NCBI RefSeq assembly: GCF_001644025.1
Contig: NZ_LUUK01000218.1
Coordinates: forward strand, 1 to 33,790
DNA from: Methylomonas koyamae
GTDB lineage: Bacteria > Pseudomonadota > Gammaproteobacteria > Methylococcales > Methylomonadaceae
Direction of reading: 5' to 3'
DNA length: 33,790 nt
A program made the translations under genes and the position numbers. A model generated the notes under the pieces. That model made no database searches, was not told the DNA's origin, and was given only the letters and a program-made list of their open reading frames with translations. This document shows positions 1 through 10,200 of the stretch, one piece after another; position 1 is the first letter of the stretch; each line of letters starts with the position of its first letter.

Positions 1-2
1 CG

Positions 3-71
3 ATTGTCACCTTGATCGAGCACTTGCCTGATAATCCTCTGTTCAATCGCTACACCGCCCCTTCGTATTGA
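3..71 (+). CDS. possible 3' end of a convergent gene (partial, unidentified)
   Basis: An open frame enters from the left edge and gives 22 residues ending with a TGA at 69-71, two bases before the stop of the convergent TcA-like gene. The peptide ends in LFNRYTAPSY and has mixed hydrophobic and charged residues like a normal protein end. It is too short to identify. If real, the TcA-like gene ends against a convergent neighbour. If not, it is a chance frame. The opposite strand also has an open frame here (see findings), so the assignment is weak. Confidence 0.2.
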   Translation: MVTLIEHLPDNPLFNRYTAPSY

Positions 72-73
72 GA

Positions 74-3000
74 TCAAGCCGGCGCGGTGAGGCCATCGCT
101 GTGTCTAAAGTTGAGACTATTTAAGCCGGCGCCAATTAAGTTACTGTAATATCCGACCTGAAATTGAGAACGGACCAATTGTAAGTTAGCCAATTCGATA
201 CTGTCGGTTGCCTCGAGATTGCGCTTACTTTCCAATTCTACTTGTTTATTGGATATTTCCAGTGCCTGATTAGCCTGGCTCTGCGTATAACTTTCCGCAG
301 AGAACTTTTCCAAAGTCGTCAGAAAACTCGCTTCGATTTCTCCCGCCAGCGATGTGAGTTGCTTGGCGCGTTCTATTAGTGTTTGATAACGGTAAGGCGT
401 CGGACGACGTATCTCGACACTACCGGCCGACGATTGTCCGGCCATTTCCTGACCTGCAATATTTAACCCACTCCTAAGCTTGGACAAATTCGTCTCACCG
501 CGTTTGCGTAACGCTCCGACCAGACTATTTTCCAGAACTTTTCCATCTAATTCGGCGTTGTCGCGCATTACCGGCAGATAAAGCAAATCGAGCGCTTCGC
601 TATAACGAATTCGCGCCAAGGAAAGACTTCTGGACGTTTCTTGGGTATATAGCTCGTCCGCCCATGATAATAAGCATTGGCTAATCGCTGCTACCGTGTG
701 TCGAGTGTAGACATTACCTCGGGTTTGGGCGATTTTATGTGGGTTAAAATCGTTGGTGAGCCAATCATCGGTGAGGGCAAAATCCGAAGGATCGTCCTCC
801 TCCAACTCCAAGCCTTTGTAGATTTTCGGATTGCCGGGCATCGTATGAGCATAAACCGCGCGATACCAGTCCAACGCGGTTGTGTAATCCCCGGATATTG
901 TCAAATATTTGGCCAATAGCATCGGAACGAAATAAAACACTTCCTGTGCCCACTCCCGCACGTCTTGAAACTTAGTCGCGTTTGGTGTTGTTTCTTGAAC
1001 GATATGGTCACTTTTAACGCGTAAATCCTTAGCCACCATTAACGAAGCCGGCTCCCGCAACACGAACGCTTGTAAAAAAGTTTCGGCTTCAGGAATTTCC
1101 GACCGAATAGCGCTCAGATATTTGGCTGCCAATTCTCGGGCGGCGCCGTTTGTGATTCTCGGCATGGAGGTCAGGGGTAACACCAGTTCCCGGTGGAAGG
1201 AAACGGACTGCCCTTGAGGTGACGGATTGATAGGCGTTTCCGGCGGCAGTTGGCGATTGTCGGCGTCAAGAAAATTTTCCGGGAATAAGAATATATTCAT
1301 CGCTGAGCGCCAGGCGGCAAAATCACTCATCCATTGCCATTCTTCGTCGAATTTCTCCGGATCGACATTTAAACGCCATTGACTAGTCAGATTGTTGCCA
1401 ACGACGGGCTTTCTGGTCGCCAAACGTTCTCGCCGCAACTCCGCCATTAGTGACTGCAAGGTTTCGAGCGCTTGATCGATTCGCGTCAACTGTCTTTGAC
1501 CGCTGGCTTTGAAATCGAAAAACAACTCACGAGTGAGCTGTTCGGCGATATCGGTATCTTCCGTAGATTGGGCAGCTTGAGCGACGATGTTCAACAACTG
1601 CTCGCGCAACAGCGGCAAGGCCGCGGTTTCCGCAGCCGCTACTGCGGCGATTAATTGTTCGCGCGTGACGGCATCCGCGTCGACACGGGCTTTCAGCCGA
1701 TGCTCCCAGTCCTGGCGTAACGCGCACGACGACCGCCAAGCCGGAAGCGGGTCGGAGTCATTCGATATATACGTGGCAAAGTCGTCCGGGCCGAAAGTCA
1801 AGGCTACGTTGACTTCCTCTTGCCGCCAACCGGTATACAAATCGCGCAGCTTTTTAACCTGCACCAGGATCGCAAATATGCTGTCCCATTCTGGCGACAA
1901 CAACTCTAGGCCCGCGATCAGATTAGAGTACTGATTCTGTAAGAATACGAATGCTGCATTTTCGAGGTAAAGGGCTTTTAACGGTTCATCGATATCACTC
2001 CCTTGCCGGTAATCGGCGACCAAGACTTTGAAGTGATCGAACTGCCCGGCTCCCAGGCCCAGTTCCACTGCCGATTCGAATAAGGCCGCGCCGCTTCCCG
2101 GCAATTGCCGCAAGGCCGTATCGAACTGATCAAGTTGACTTTTACGCGCGTTGTAGAAGTCTTTTACCGATTGCGACAGCAAGTCATCGACATATACCCG
2201 ATCCGGGTCCAGGATCGGCACCGGAATCTCGGGAAATGCGTCTCCCCGTACAGCGTCGTCTTGCCGCCGCCATTGAGCTCTCAGAAACACTCGCCGCTTG
2301 CGCAAATACAGTGGAGGTATCGCATTCGGTGCGAATGGATCGTTCAACGTGGTGGTATCGGCAAAACCGAACAAGTTTTCCAAAACGGTTTCGGTAAATT
2401 GATCCCCGGTGACGACCAAACTTTGGAAATTGTCCGCACCGATTCCCAACCGGTCGGCCAGCGCCAGACGACTATCTTCGGAAGCGTAGGCCGCTTGTCG
2501 GATTTCGTCGATCGACGTACCCAGTTGATTTAATAATGCCTCGTAAGCACGTCTCAGGTAAGCGGGGGATGCCATAGTCGCTCCAGCTATTTGCCGCGTG
2601 GTAATGTAATCACGCAACACTTCGATCGCAATGCGCGATTGCCGAACGCTGCGCATTGTCATCGCGCGGTTTTCCGGGTTCGCAAGCGAGATGTAACGCT
2701 GGCAACAAATTCGGCCGAAATCGTCGGCGTTCGGAAGCTTGTCTTCATCGCCGCTTCCACTACCGCTATCGATGCGCTTGGCGCAAAATTTCAATAGATC
2801 GCCCAGATAAGAGATCGCGCCGGTAACGTTTTCCGGATCCGACACGCTATATGGCGGTACTACCTCTATATTTAACGAACTATGAACCGACCGGTTGAAA
2901 ATATCGGTTACTTCGACATCAATTTTGTAAAGTTGGGGCTCGGTAACAAAAAATTCCGTACGCGCACGATGATCGGAATCTAAGACAAGCTGTTGAAAGT

Positions 3001-3655
3001 CCGAGCCGTTCAGAGACCACTTTACTTGTTTAATTCCGCTATTGTCGGTAGCCTTCAGTTCCAAAGGGACCTTGACGGAATCGCCGGTCAAAACAAAGGT
3101 TTCGTCCGGTTGTGGCGTGACGATAGTCAGGCTGGGATCGGTATTGTCGATTATGACCGAAAGGTTCTGCGTGCCTTCATAATTTAAATAATAACCGTCG
3201 TACGGATAGAGATAGATCGCATGGACTGAAAGCGTCAAACGACCGTTTCCGTCGGCATAACCGTATGGCACGGCGATATTGGAGGTCGCCCAAGTACTCC
3301 ACTTTTTACTATTATTGGTCGATATAGCCTGGTAGTCGGTGAAGTTACTGCCGTTGCCAATTCGGACATATATTTGGGCGATATAGCTGGTTATATCCCG
3401 TATTTCGCCAGGAATGGACTGACCTTCCCCGTCAACTGCATCTCGAAATCGGTCTTCTGCGTACAACGTACCCTCTATAACGATATTAGGATCAAGAACC
3501 ATCATGTCGGGGGAAGCGGTTTGGCCATTGAGTTTCGAAATCGCGACGTCGATTTTTACATATATAGGCTTCACCATCGATGAATTTGCTGCGGTCTTAA
3601 TTATTTTTGCGGGAAATTCTTGCAAACTATTTTGGTAATTTAGTGTTTTTTTCAT
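74..3655 (-). CDS. compact TcA-like toxin-complex protein
   Basis: This 1193-residue protein resembles the A component of Tc (ABC) toxins, the pentameric translocation pore that docks a TcB-TcC cocoon. Residues about 28-267 are beta-rich and Ig-like, with an N-T-D-P-S-L-T-I element near 171. A long alpha-helical region follows. Near 770-795 lies EWQWMSDFAAWRSAMNIFLFP, the equivalent of the WMKNYRVWEANRKVFLYPENW signature in TcA. At about 903-917 FYFVPMLLAKYL matches the TcA FFHIPLLIA-type helix, followed by ALDWYRAVY and SEALDLLYLP. The end (about 1060-1185) is a coiled-coil segment like the start of the TcA shaft. Only about 110 residues separate the two TcA signatures, where full-length TcAs carry large beta domains, and the roughly 700-residue pore and TcB-binding end is absent. 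The ATG at 3655 is preferred over an upstream TTG (3667) because GAGA lies 7 nt before it. The fused TcB-TcC gene is upstream on the same strand. Confidence 0.68.
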   Translation of the reverse strand: MKKTLNYQNSLQEFPAKIIKTAANSSMVKPIYVKIDVAISKLNGQTASPDMMVLDPNIVIEGTLYAEDRFRDAVDGEGQSIPGEIRDITSYIAQIYVRIGNGSNFTDYQAISTNNSKKWSTWATSNIAVPYGYADGNGRLTLSVHAIYLYPYDGYYLNYEGTQNLSVIIDNTDPSLTIVTPQPDETFVLTGDSVKVPLELKATDNSGIKQVKWSLNGSDFQQLVLDSDHRARTEFFVTEPQLYKIDVEVTDIFNRSVHSSLNIEVVPPYSVSDPENVTGAISYLGDLLKFCAKRIDSGSGSGDEDKLPNADDFGRICCQRYISLANPENRAMTMRSVRQSRIAIEVLRDYITTRQIAGATMASPAYLRRAYEALLNQLGTSIDEIRQAAYASEDSRLALADRLGIGADNFQSLVVTGDQFTETVLENLFGFADTTTLNDPFAPNAIPPLYLRKRRVFLRAQWRRQDDAVRGDAFPEIPVPILDPDRVYVDDLLSQSVKDFYNARKSQLDQFDTALRQLPGSGAALFESAVELGLGAGQFDHFKVLVADYRQGSDIDEPLKALYLENAAFVFLQNQYSNLIAGLELLSPEWDSIFAILVQVKKLRDLYTGWRQEEVNVALTFGPDDFATYISNDSDPLPAWRSSCALRQDWEHRLKARVDADAVTREQLIAAVAAAETAALPLLREQLLNIVAQAAQSTEDTDIAEQLTRELFFDFKASGQRQLTRIDQALETLQSLMAELRRERLATRKPVVGNNLTSQWRLNVDPEKFDEEWQWMSDFAAWRSAMNIFLFPENFLDADNRQLPPETPINPSPQGQSVSFHRELVLPLTSMPRITNGAARELAAKYLSAIRSEIPEAETFLQAFVLREPASLMVAKDLRVKSDHIVQETTPNATKFQDVREWAQEVFYFVPMLLAKYLTISGDYTTALDWYRAVYAHTMPGNPKIYKGLELEEDDPSDFALTDDWLTNDFNPHKIAQTRGNVYTRHTVAAISQCLLSWADELYTQETSRSLSLARIRYSEALDLLYLPVMRDNAELDGKVLENSLVGALRKRGETNLSKLRSGLNIAGQEMAGQSSAGSVEIRRPTPYRYQTLIERAKQLTSLAGEIEASFLTTLEKFSAESYTQSQANQALEISNKQVELESKRNLEATDSIELANLQLVRSQFQVGYYSNLIGAGLNSLNFRHSDGLTAPA

Positions 3656-4090
3656 GTTTAATCTCAAGTAAATTCAAATAACAGTGATAATGCATAGGTC
3701 GACACCCGAAAACCTGCAAGGCTCCATGCTTGGTCTATGGCTGACAATTACCGACCTGCGGCGGGTAGCCATTCAGCGATTGCCGGGTTAATCTGGATGG
3801 TAAACTCGGTCTTGCATCAATAAACCCTGCCTGATGCACCGACTTCTTAAATCGTTTTTATCTAACGTAGTTTCTATTAACCAAATACCTAAATAGCCTT
3901 CCTGCCGTAGCTTCTCCAAGGTTCGTCGAGGTTCGTCGACGCTCGATCAGAGTCATGGGCTAGGCGACAAACAGTGGGAAAGCGCTATTTAAGGCCAGCC
4001 CTTCTCGGCAATCGATCGATCGGTCAGTTATTTGCATCCCGTTTTATTGGACAAGATATTCAATCCACCGGATTTTCATTTCCCGTTCTC

Positions 4091-4113
4091 ACGTTCCACA
4101 TTAAATGGAACGT
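4091..4113. repeat. 8-bp inverted repeat hairpin
   Basis: ACGTTCCA (4091-4098) and TGGAACGT (4106-4113) are perfect inverted arms around a 7-nt AT-rich loop. There is no T-run on either side, so it is not a terminator. It could be an operator for the downstream TcA-like gene or part of the repeat cluster beside it. Confidence 0.4.
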
Positions 4114-4172
4114 AATTCGAATAAGTGAAACGTAATCGGGCGCTGAAAAACGTTCACAGTTTCGATTAACGC

Positions 4173-4230
4173 GTACGATTATGCTATCGCTAATCGTACC
4201 TACGCGGGCTGGTGTTCGGCAAAACACCAG
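4173..4230. repeat. REP-like twin hairpin element
   Basis: Two hairpins sit 9 nt apart. The first is GTACGATTA (4173-4181) with TAATCGTAC (4191-4199) around a 9-nt loop. The second is CTGGTGTT (4209-4216) with AACACCAG (4223-4230) around a 6-nt loop. CCTACG flanks the second hairpin on both sides as a direct repeat. Tandem palindromes between genes without a T-run are typical of dispersed REP/BIME elements. It lies 29 bp past the stop of the TcB-TcC gene, a usual REP position, and could slow 3' decay of that long mRNA. No second copy is visible in this window. Confidence 0.45.
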
Positions 4231-4258
4231 TCCCTACGAGCCGAGTTATTAATCGAAC

Positions 4259-7200
4259 TTATAATTTCAATTCTAGAAACCAGTCCAGGCTATCATCGGT
4301 TCGTTGTTGAAAACCAAACTTACGCAACATGTCTCTTATGCCTGAATTTATCACCGTTCCCGCTTCGAAGCGTATGGTAGAAGCGCCTAAACGCTTGGCG
4401 ACGTTCACGGTTTGGTTTTTAAAAGACAAGATGGCTTTAGTCAGCGTCCATCCTTCGCCCTGATTGATAACAAGGGGCACTTTTGCCGAAAGTACTTCCC
4501 CTGCAAACTTAAATTCCGACGTGAGAAACACCCCTCCCATCTTAGTTTCCATTTGTACGGTTGATCCTTTTGCGAGCTGATGGCTTAATAAAATTTCTAA
4601 ATCTTCGGTAGGATTGAAAGGGGGCGCAACCTTTCCTCCCATTGACTCTAAGGTTTTTCCAGCCAGTTTGCTGAATAGTACTTTCGCCAGATCCACTACG
4701 GCTTGCTTTGGATCGCCGGTAGCCGAATGATAAATGGATTTCGACAACGCACAATATTCAGCCACTAACAAGCATCCCGTAGTCGCTAGTTTGGTAAGTT
4801 GTTTTTTCGGATCCAAACTTTCAGCGTGTTCTCGTTTCGCTGCGGCTCTATCTTCTCGCTTTGTATACGTCCGGCCATCCGCATCCATTCGCAATAGTTT
4901 TTCATCGGATTCAGCCGCTTTAATCTGCGAAGAGATTGCTTGGGATACTGTGTCTTTGTGAATATCGTTAATTAACTTCTGGACATTATTATCAACACTG
5001 TAACCACTGGTGTTAAACGACATCGTATTGGCCCAGTCTCTGAGGGAAATATTGCTGCAAACCGACCCTGTACTAAACCCTTTACTAAGTTCGTGGAGTG
5101 AAATTTGTTTGTCATGATTGGTATCTAAGTTTTTATTTATATCTGAAATATCTGTTCCGCTAAGGTCACAGAAATTAATTGGATTACTTTTGCAGTATTG
5201 ATACAGGTTGGTTCCGCCGTTGATCCCAATCGGATCCGCACTCACCCACTTACCCAGCCAAGCCGCGTAATACCTGGCCGCGTGGTAATTCAAGCCGCTT
5301 TCCTCATCCCGCTCCTTGCCGGTAAACCGGTAGCGTTTCCTGGCAAAACTGCCGAAGCTGGTTTCCCCGTATGGCGTGTATTCCTCACGGTTCAGCCAGA
5401 CTCCGTCGCCGCTTATGACCACATGGCTACTGCCTAGATGATCGCCCAAGTGGTATTTGATCGCCGGAGTAGTGTCGTCTGGGAAAGGCGTGCCGACTCT
5501 AACTAGCGCGATGCGCGACTGGTCGTCCATGACGTGCAGGGTGTTGTTTTCCTGGACGGTGGCGCCTTGCACCGCGCGGTGGTATTCGAACAAGCCGCCG
5601 ATGTAGACGGTAACGGTATACTCGCCGCCTTGCTTGCGGGTGAGTTTTTTCACCCGCATGCCGCCGGCGTCGTACAGATATTGCGCGTGTACCGAAGGCT
5701 CGCTACCGGCCACCTGAATTCGGAAGGCTTTTAGACGGTCGCCGTGGTCCCAATCGAACCGGCGGGTTTGATGTTCGGACAGCATGTTGCCGTTGGCATC
5801 GTAGGCGTAGCGGTAAACGCCTTGGCCTATCGTCACCGTGTCCAAGCGGTTATTGCCGGCGGCATTGGTAAACACCCGGTTGCGAGCGCCGTCGGCTAAT
5901 TGGTGCTTCATTTCCAGCATATTGCCCAGTGCGTCGTAGCGGTATTGCTGGCTATAGGCGCGAGTACGGGTCAGGTCGGTGCAACGCGGCTGATCCAGCC
6001 AGGGTGGCGTTTCCGGCGCTTGGTCGCATTCGCGGCCGGTGGCGGACAGCAATCGGTAGATCGGATCGTAGGCAAACTGGCGCAGCAGTGCGTCGCCGGA
6101 TGCGAGTTGTTGCTTGAGGGCATTGTCGGCGACCGAGGCGGCGGCCGGATTATTCAAGATGCCGCTGCCCTGGACGCGGTCTTCGATTTGCAAGATATTG
6201 CCGACCAGATCGTAACGGTAGGCAAAATCCTGCAAGGCTTCGCCATTCGGCTGGTAACGATCGGCTTCCGGCTGGCTGTAGCGCTCGGTTCGTAGCCGCG
6301 ACAAGCGAAAGGTGCGTGGATCGTAAGCATAGCGGCTCATCACGCCGTTGCCGTAGGCCACCAACACCCGTTGGCCCTTGGCGCTATAGGCAATTTGTTG
6401 CACGAATAGCTGGCCGTTAAGTTTGACTTGCGCCAAGCCGCCGGCCCGGTTGTAGACCGGCAAAAGCTCATGGCGCTGGCCGGTGACATCCTTGGGGTAT
6501 TGCAGGCGCTTGATGCGATTCAGCGCGTCGAAGCTTGAGGTCGTTTCGTAGACGTTAGCATCCAACAGGGTTTGCGCATGCGCGGCCAGCGTGGTGCCTG
6601 CCGGCGCCTGCCAATCGATGCGATATGCGTCGACGGCCCAATTGCGCGCGGCGCCGTTTTGGTAAACGCTCAGCAACGTGGCGTCGCTAAGCACCTGCCG
6701 GCTTTGGCTGAGCGGATTGCCTTTGAAGTCGTAGCCCGGCACGCTGACTAATCCGGCTTCGTCGTAATGTTGAACCAACTTGCCGAGCAGATTTTGCCGC
6801 CGCGCCGCATCCGCGCTCAAACCCGATTCTGGCCGGTCGCCGTAAATCGACACTTCGCGTAGCGTCAACGTTTGGTTGAGGCCGTCCCTGGCCCACAGCC
6901 GGTTCGGACGATTCCCTTCGTCGTAACCGTGCAGGGTTAACGCGCCCTTGCCGTCGCGTTGTTCGAGCGGATTGCCGATCGCATCCAGTACCGTGCGCCG
7001 CAGGCCGGCATCGATACTCTCCGTGCGCCAAGGCCGATTCAACAAGTCGTAGTCGTAACGGAAAGCGACTCGGTTCAATGCGTCGGTAACGCTGAGCAAA
7101 TTCCCGCGAATATCGTAGTCGGACCGGGTGACATACCAATCGGCCGGACTGGCGCCGTTCCGCGCCGTGGCCTGCACGGTGCGGCCCAACGCGTCGATGA

Positions 7201-10200
7201 GTATACTGGCCGGCGTGTTCCAGTGGCTTTGGAAGGCTTGCGACGTCGCGGCATGGGTGCGGCCGGCGTTGTCGTTGGCGTCGTAGGTATAGGCTTCCCA
7301 AGGTGTCGGCGCGAATTGCTCGGGCTCGGCCAAGTCGGTAGGCACGCCGTAAATCACCCGTTGCTCGGAGCCGTCCGGGTTCAAGGTGCGGATTACCTGA
7401 CCGCGCGGATCGTAGCTCATGATCGCCTTTTGGCCGAGCTGCGCTTCGCCGGGTGCGGCGTAAACCCAACCCCGACTATAAAACGGCTCGTATTTTTCGA
7501 CCACCCGACCCTTGTTGTCGTAAATCTGCCAACCGCTGACCAGCACGTTGGGTTGGTCGGCCTCGGCGTTGCGGTCGCCGGTAAACGCCAACTTGGTGCC
7601 GGCGGCGTCGGCTTGATCGATAGGCAAAATGCCGCCGCCGAACGTGGCGTCGCCGAAGCGAATCTCTTCCGACTGCACCCTGGTTTGCAGCAAGCGACCG
7701 AAGCCGTCGGAATATTCGACGCTGTCGATAGTTTCGTCGCGTTGCGGCAGCGGTACGTCACTGTCGCTGTCGTGATATTGATAGCGGCGAGTACGCACCG
7801 AGACCGGTTGGCCGCGTTCGCCGAACGCCGTCAAGTCGTACTCCATCTCGATACTGGGCCTATCGATGTCGCCTTCGGCGGCATCCGCCTTACCTTGTAT
7901 CAGTGTGGCTCGAGGCAGGCCCAGCGGCGTGAAGCGCGCTCGGCTGCGATTGCCGTTAGGGTCGGTAACGCATGCGGCTTGCAGGACGCGGTAATCGTAT
8001 TCGGCTTCGACCATCAGACCCAACGGGTCTAGGACTCGAACCGGTAACAATTGGTAGACATCGTAGGCAATCGTTGTCGCGCGGCCTAGCGGGTCGCGCT
8101 GCTGTAACAACAGCCCGCGAGGTTTGCCCGACGCATTGTCGCTTTGAAAATCGTAAGCATGCGCGGCCGTCACAACGAAATAGCCCGGCGCCGACATCGC
8201 GCCGGCGCCGCTAGGACGGTAAACGTAACCGACTAAGCCGGGTAGGGTATGAAACTCGGCGGGATAGTCGTCGTTCCAGGTCGCGCCGGCCGGTTGCAGA
8301 TAGGGGGGGATCGTGAGAAGGGCCAGAGACGCGGCGGATCGTCGCGATGCTTTATGGGTCATCCCTTCGGCCGCTCCCGCGTGCTTGCCGATGCCGGCCA
8401 GGGATTGATCGCCGGGAGCCGGATCGGCAATCGGGTCGGCCGCACCGTAGAGGACTTTCAATTGCGCGTCGGTGAATACCAGGTTCTCGGTCCGGGTCAG
8501 TGCGCCGAAATCGCCCAATTGCCCGAACGGCAAACCGGCGAACGCCGGCCCGTCGTAGAAATTCAAGGTTTGCGCGAACAACTGGCTGGCCGCTTTGCCG
8601 GATTGCACGGCACTCCACAGCATCGACGCCGATAGTTTTCCGTCGTTGATCACTTGGTATTGGCTGATCTTGACGGTCCGGTCGATCAGGTAGCGCCGGT
8701 CGTCGTCGCGTTTCGCGTATACGGTTTCGCTAACGGTCGCCAGATAAGGCGATACCGGGCCGGAAGCTGCCGACCGGTAATCGCGGCCGCGCGGCACGGC
8801 AATCGCCAATGCCGCGGTCGAGCGGCCGTATTGATCGGGTTCGGCCGTGAATGCCAATTGCGTCAACGGCTCGTTGCCGCGCTCCCACTGGCTGGTGCGT
8901 TCGGCCAACCCATAGGCGAAATAAATCCCCGGTCGGCCGCTATCGTTCGGCGGCGGAACTTCTTCGCGCACTCCCTGAAGGTGTTCGGTGACGGTGTAGG
9001 GCCGATTTTCCCGTTCACTACCGTCCAGCGCATACAACTCGGTGCGCAAAACGCTGCCGCGTAACGCTCTGAGAGCGTCGCGCTTACGCCGCCTGGGTAG
9101 CGAATTGAGCTTGGCGGTGACGGCCGCCGGGCGGTCCAAGGCGTTGGTATCTCCGGGCCAAAATTCGGACCGGCAGTCCAGTTCCCGCCAATCGCCGAAT
9201 TCGTCCCCGACCGGTCCTTGATGAAACCAAGTGCGGGTTTCCAGCGGCGGCGAAAACTGTTCGGCGCCCACCGCTTCAAAAGCTCGCCCGCCGTGCAGTC
9301 CACTACCGTGAAAGTCGGCAAAGACTTCGCTGTCGAGCTGATCGACCCGGCCGAAGCCTCGAAATTCGCGCTCCGCACCGTCCCAATAGCCGTGGCGGTA
9401 ACGGTATTCGCTGGTGAGTTTGCCTTGGGAAATTTGGTCGATGACTTCGACCTTGGCAACCACTTGCACCGGCATCGGCAGCGGGGTTTGCCAACGATAG
9501 GCCGGATGCGCTTGGTCCTCCAGATAAAAACGCGTGGACGGCGCGTAAGCGACTTGGGTCAGCGCCCCCATGTGGTTGTCCATTTGCGTCAATAAATACG
9601 GCTTGACGCCGCCGCAAAAATCCAGGAAATACATCGGCGGCCGGCCCGAGCCGTCGGCATCGCGGCTCCACAACAAGCCGCGATGGCCGCTGCCCAGTAA
9701 ATCCACCAGGCGAATCGCATCGATGTCGGTAACCGCCGGGGTGCCGGTGATTTCGATGGGGTCGCTCCACCGGTTTCCGCTCTGATTAATCCAGATCAGG
9801 ACTTTGCGATCGTCCACGTAGACGATGTCGGCCAGTCCGTCGCCGTCGATATCGTCGATCAAGATCCGTTTCGGGTCGTAACCGTAGGGCAATCGCGGAC
9901 TATGCGCCATCGCGACGCGAGCGCCCCAATCGCCGTATCCAAGATTGGGCCAATAGCTGACGTTGCCGTCATGAATCAGTGCGATGTCTTGCAGACCGTC
10001 TCCGCTGAAATCGCCCCATTTGACGCGCGGATCCGAGAAATTGACGTTGGGGAAGCGCTCCAAGGCTTGACGTTCGACAGCCCGGCTGGCCTGCCAGCCA
10101 ACATTGCGGTCGTTGAAGAAAACTTCGAGGCGGTTACTACTGCGAATGGCATCGGTCACGCCGTCGCCGGTCAGATCGACCAGTTTGACTTCTGGGTCCT

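Larger units (their letters stand above)
3656..4258. other. 603-bp gap between TcB-TcC and TcA-like genes
   Basis: No open frame here looks like a gene. The stretch is AT-rich and holds three hairpins (4091-4113, 4173-4199, 4209-4230) annotated separately, plus a short tandem repeat of AGGTTCGTCG near 3918. It must contain any separate promoter of the TcA-like gene, but I see no clear -35/-10 pair. Confidence 0.5.

Noticed and set aside
4259-4420. GNAT acetyltransferase end in the toxin tip
   Set aside because: RLGASTIRFEAG and MLRKFGF loosely resemble the end of GNAT enzymes, but the acetyl-CoA-binding Q/RxxGxG/A loop is not visible, so no function is assigned.
6959-8032. Long open frame (357 codons) on the plus strand inside the TcB-TcC gene
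   Set aside because: It is antisense to the RHS repeats, has no recognisable domain, and the minus-strand protein is clearly real. Long antisense frames are expected in GC-rich genes.
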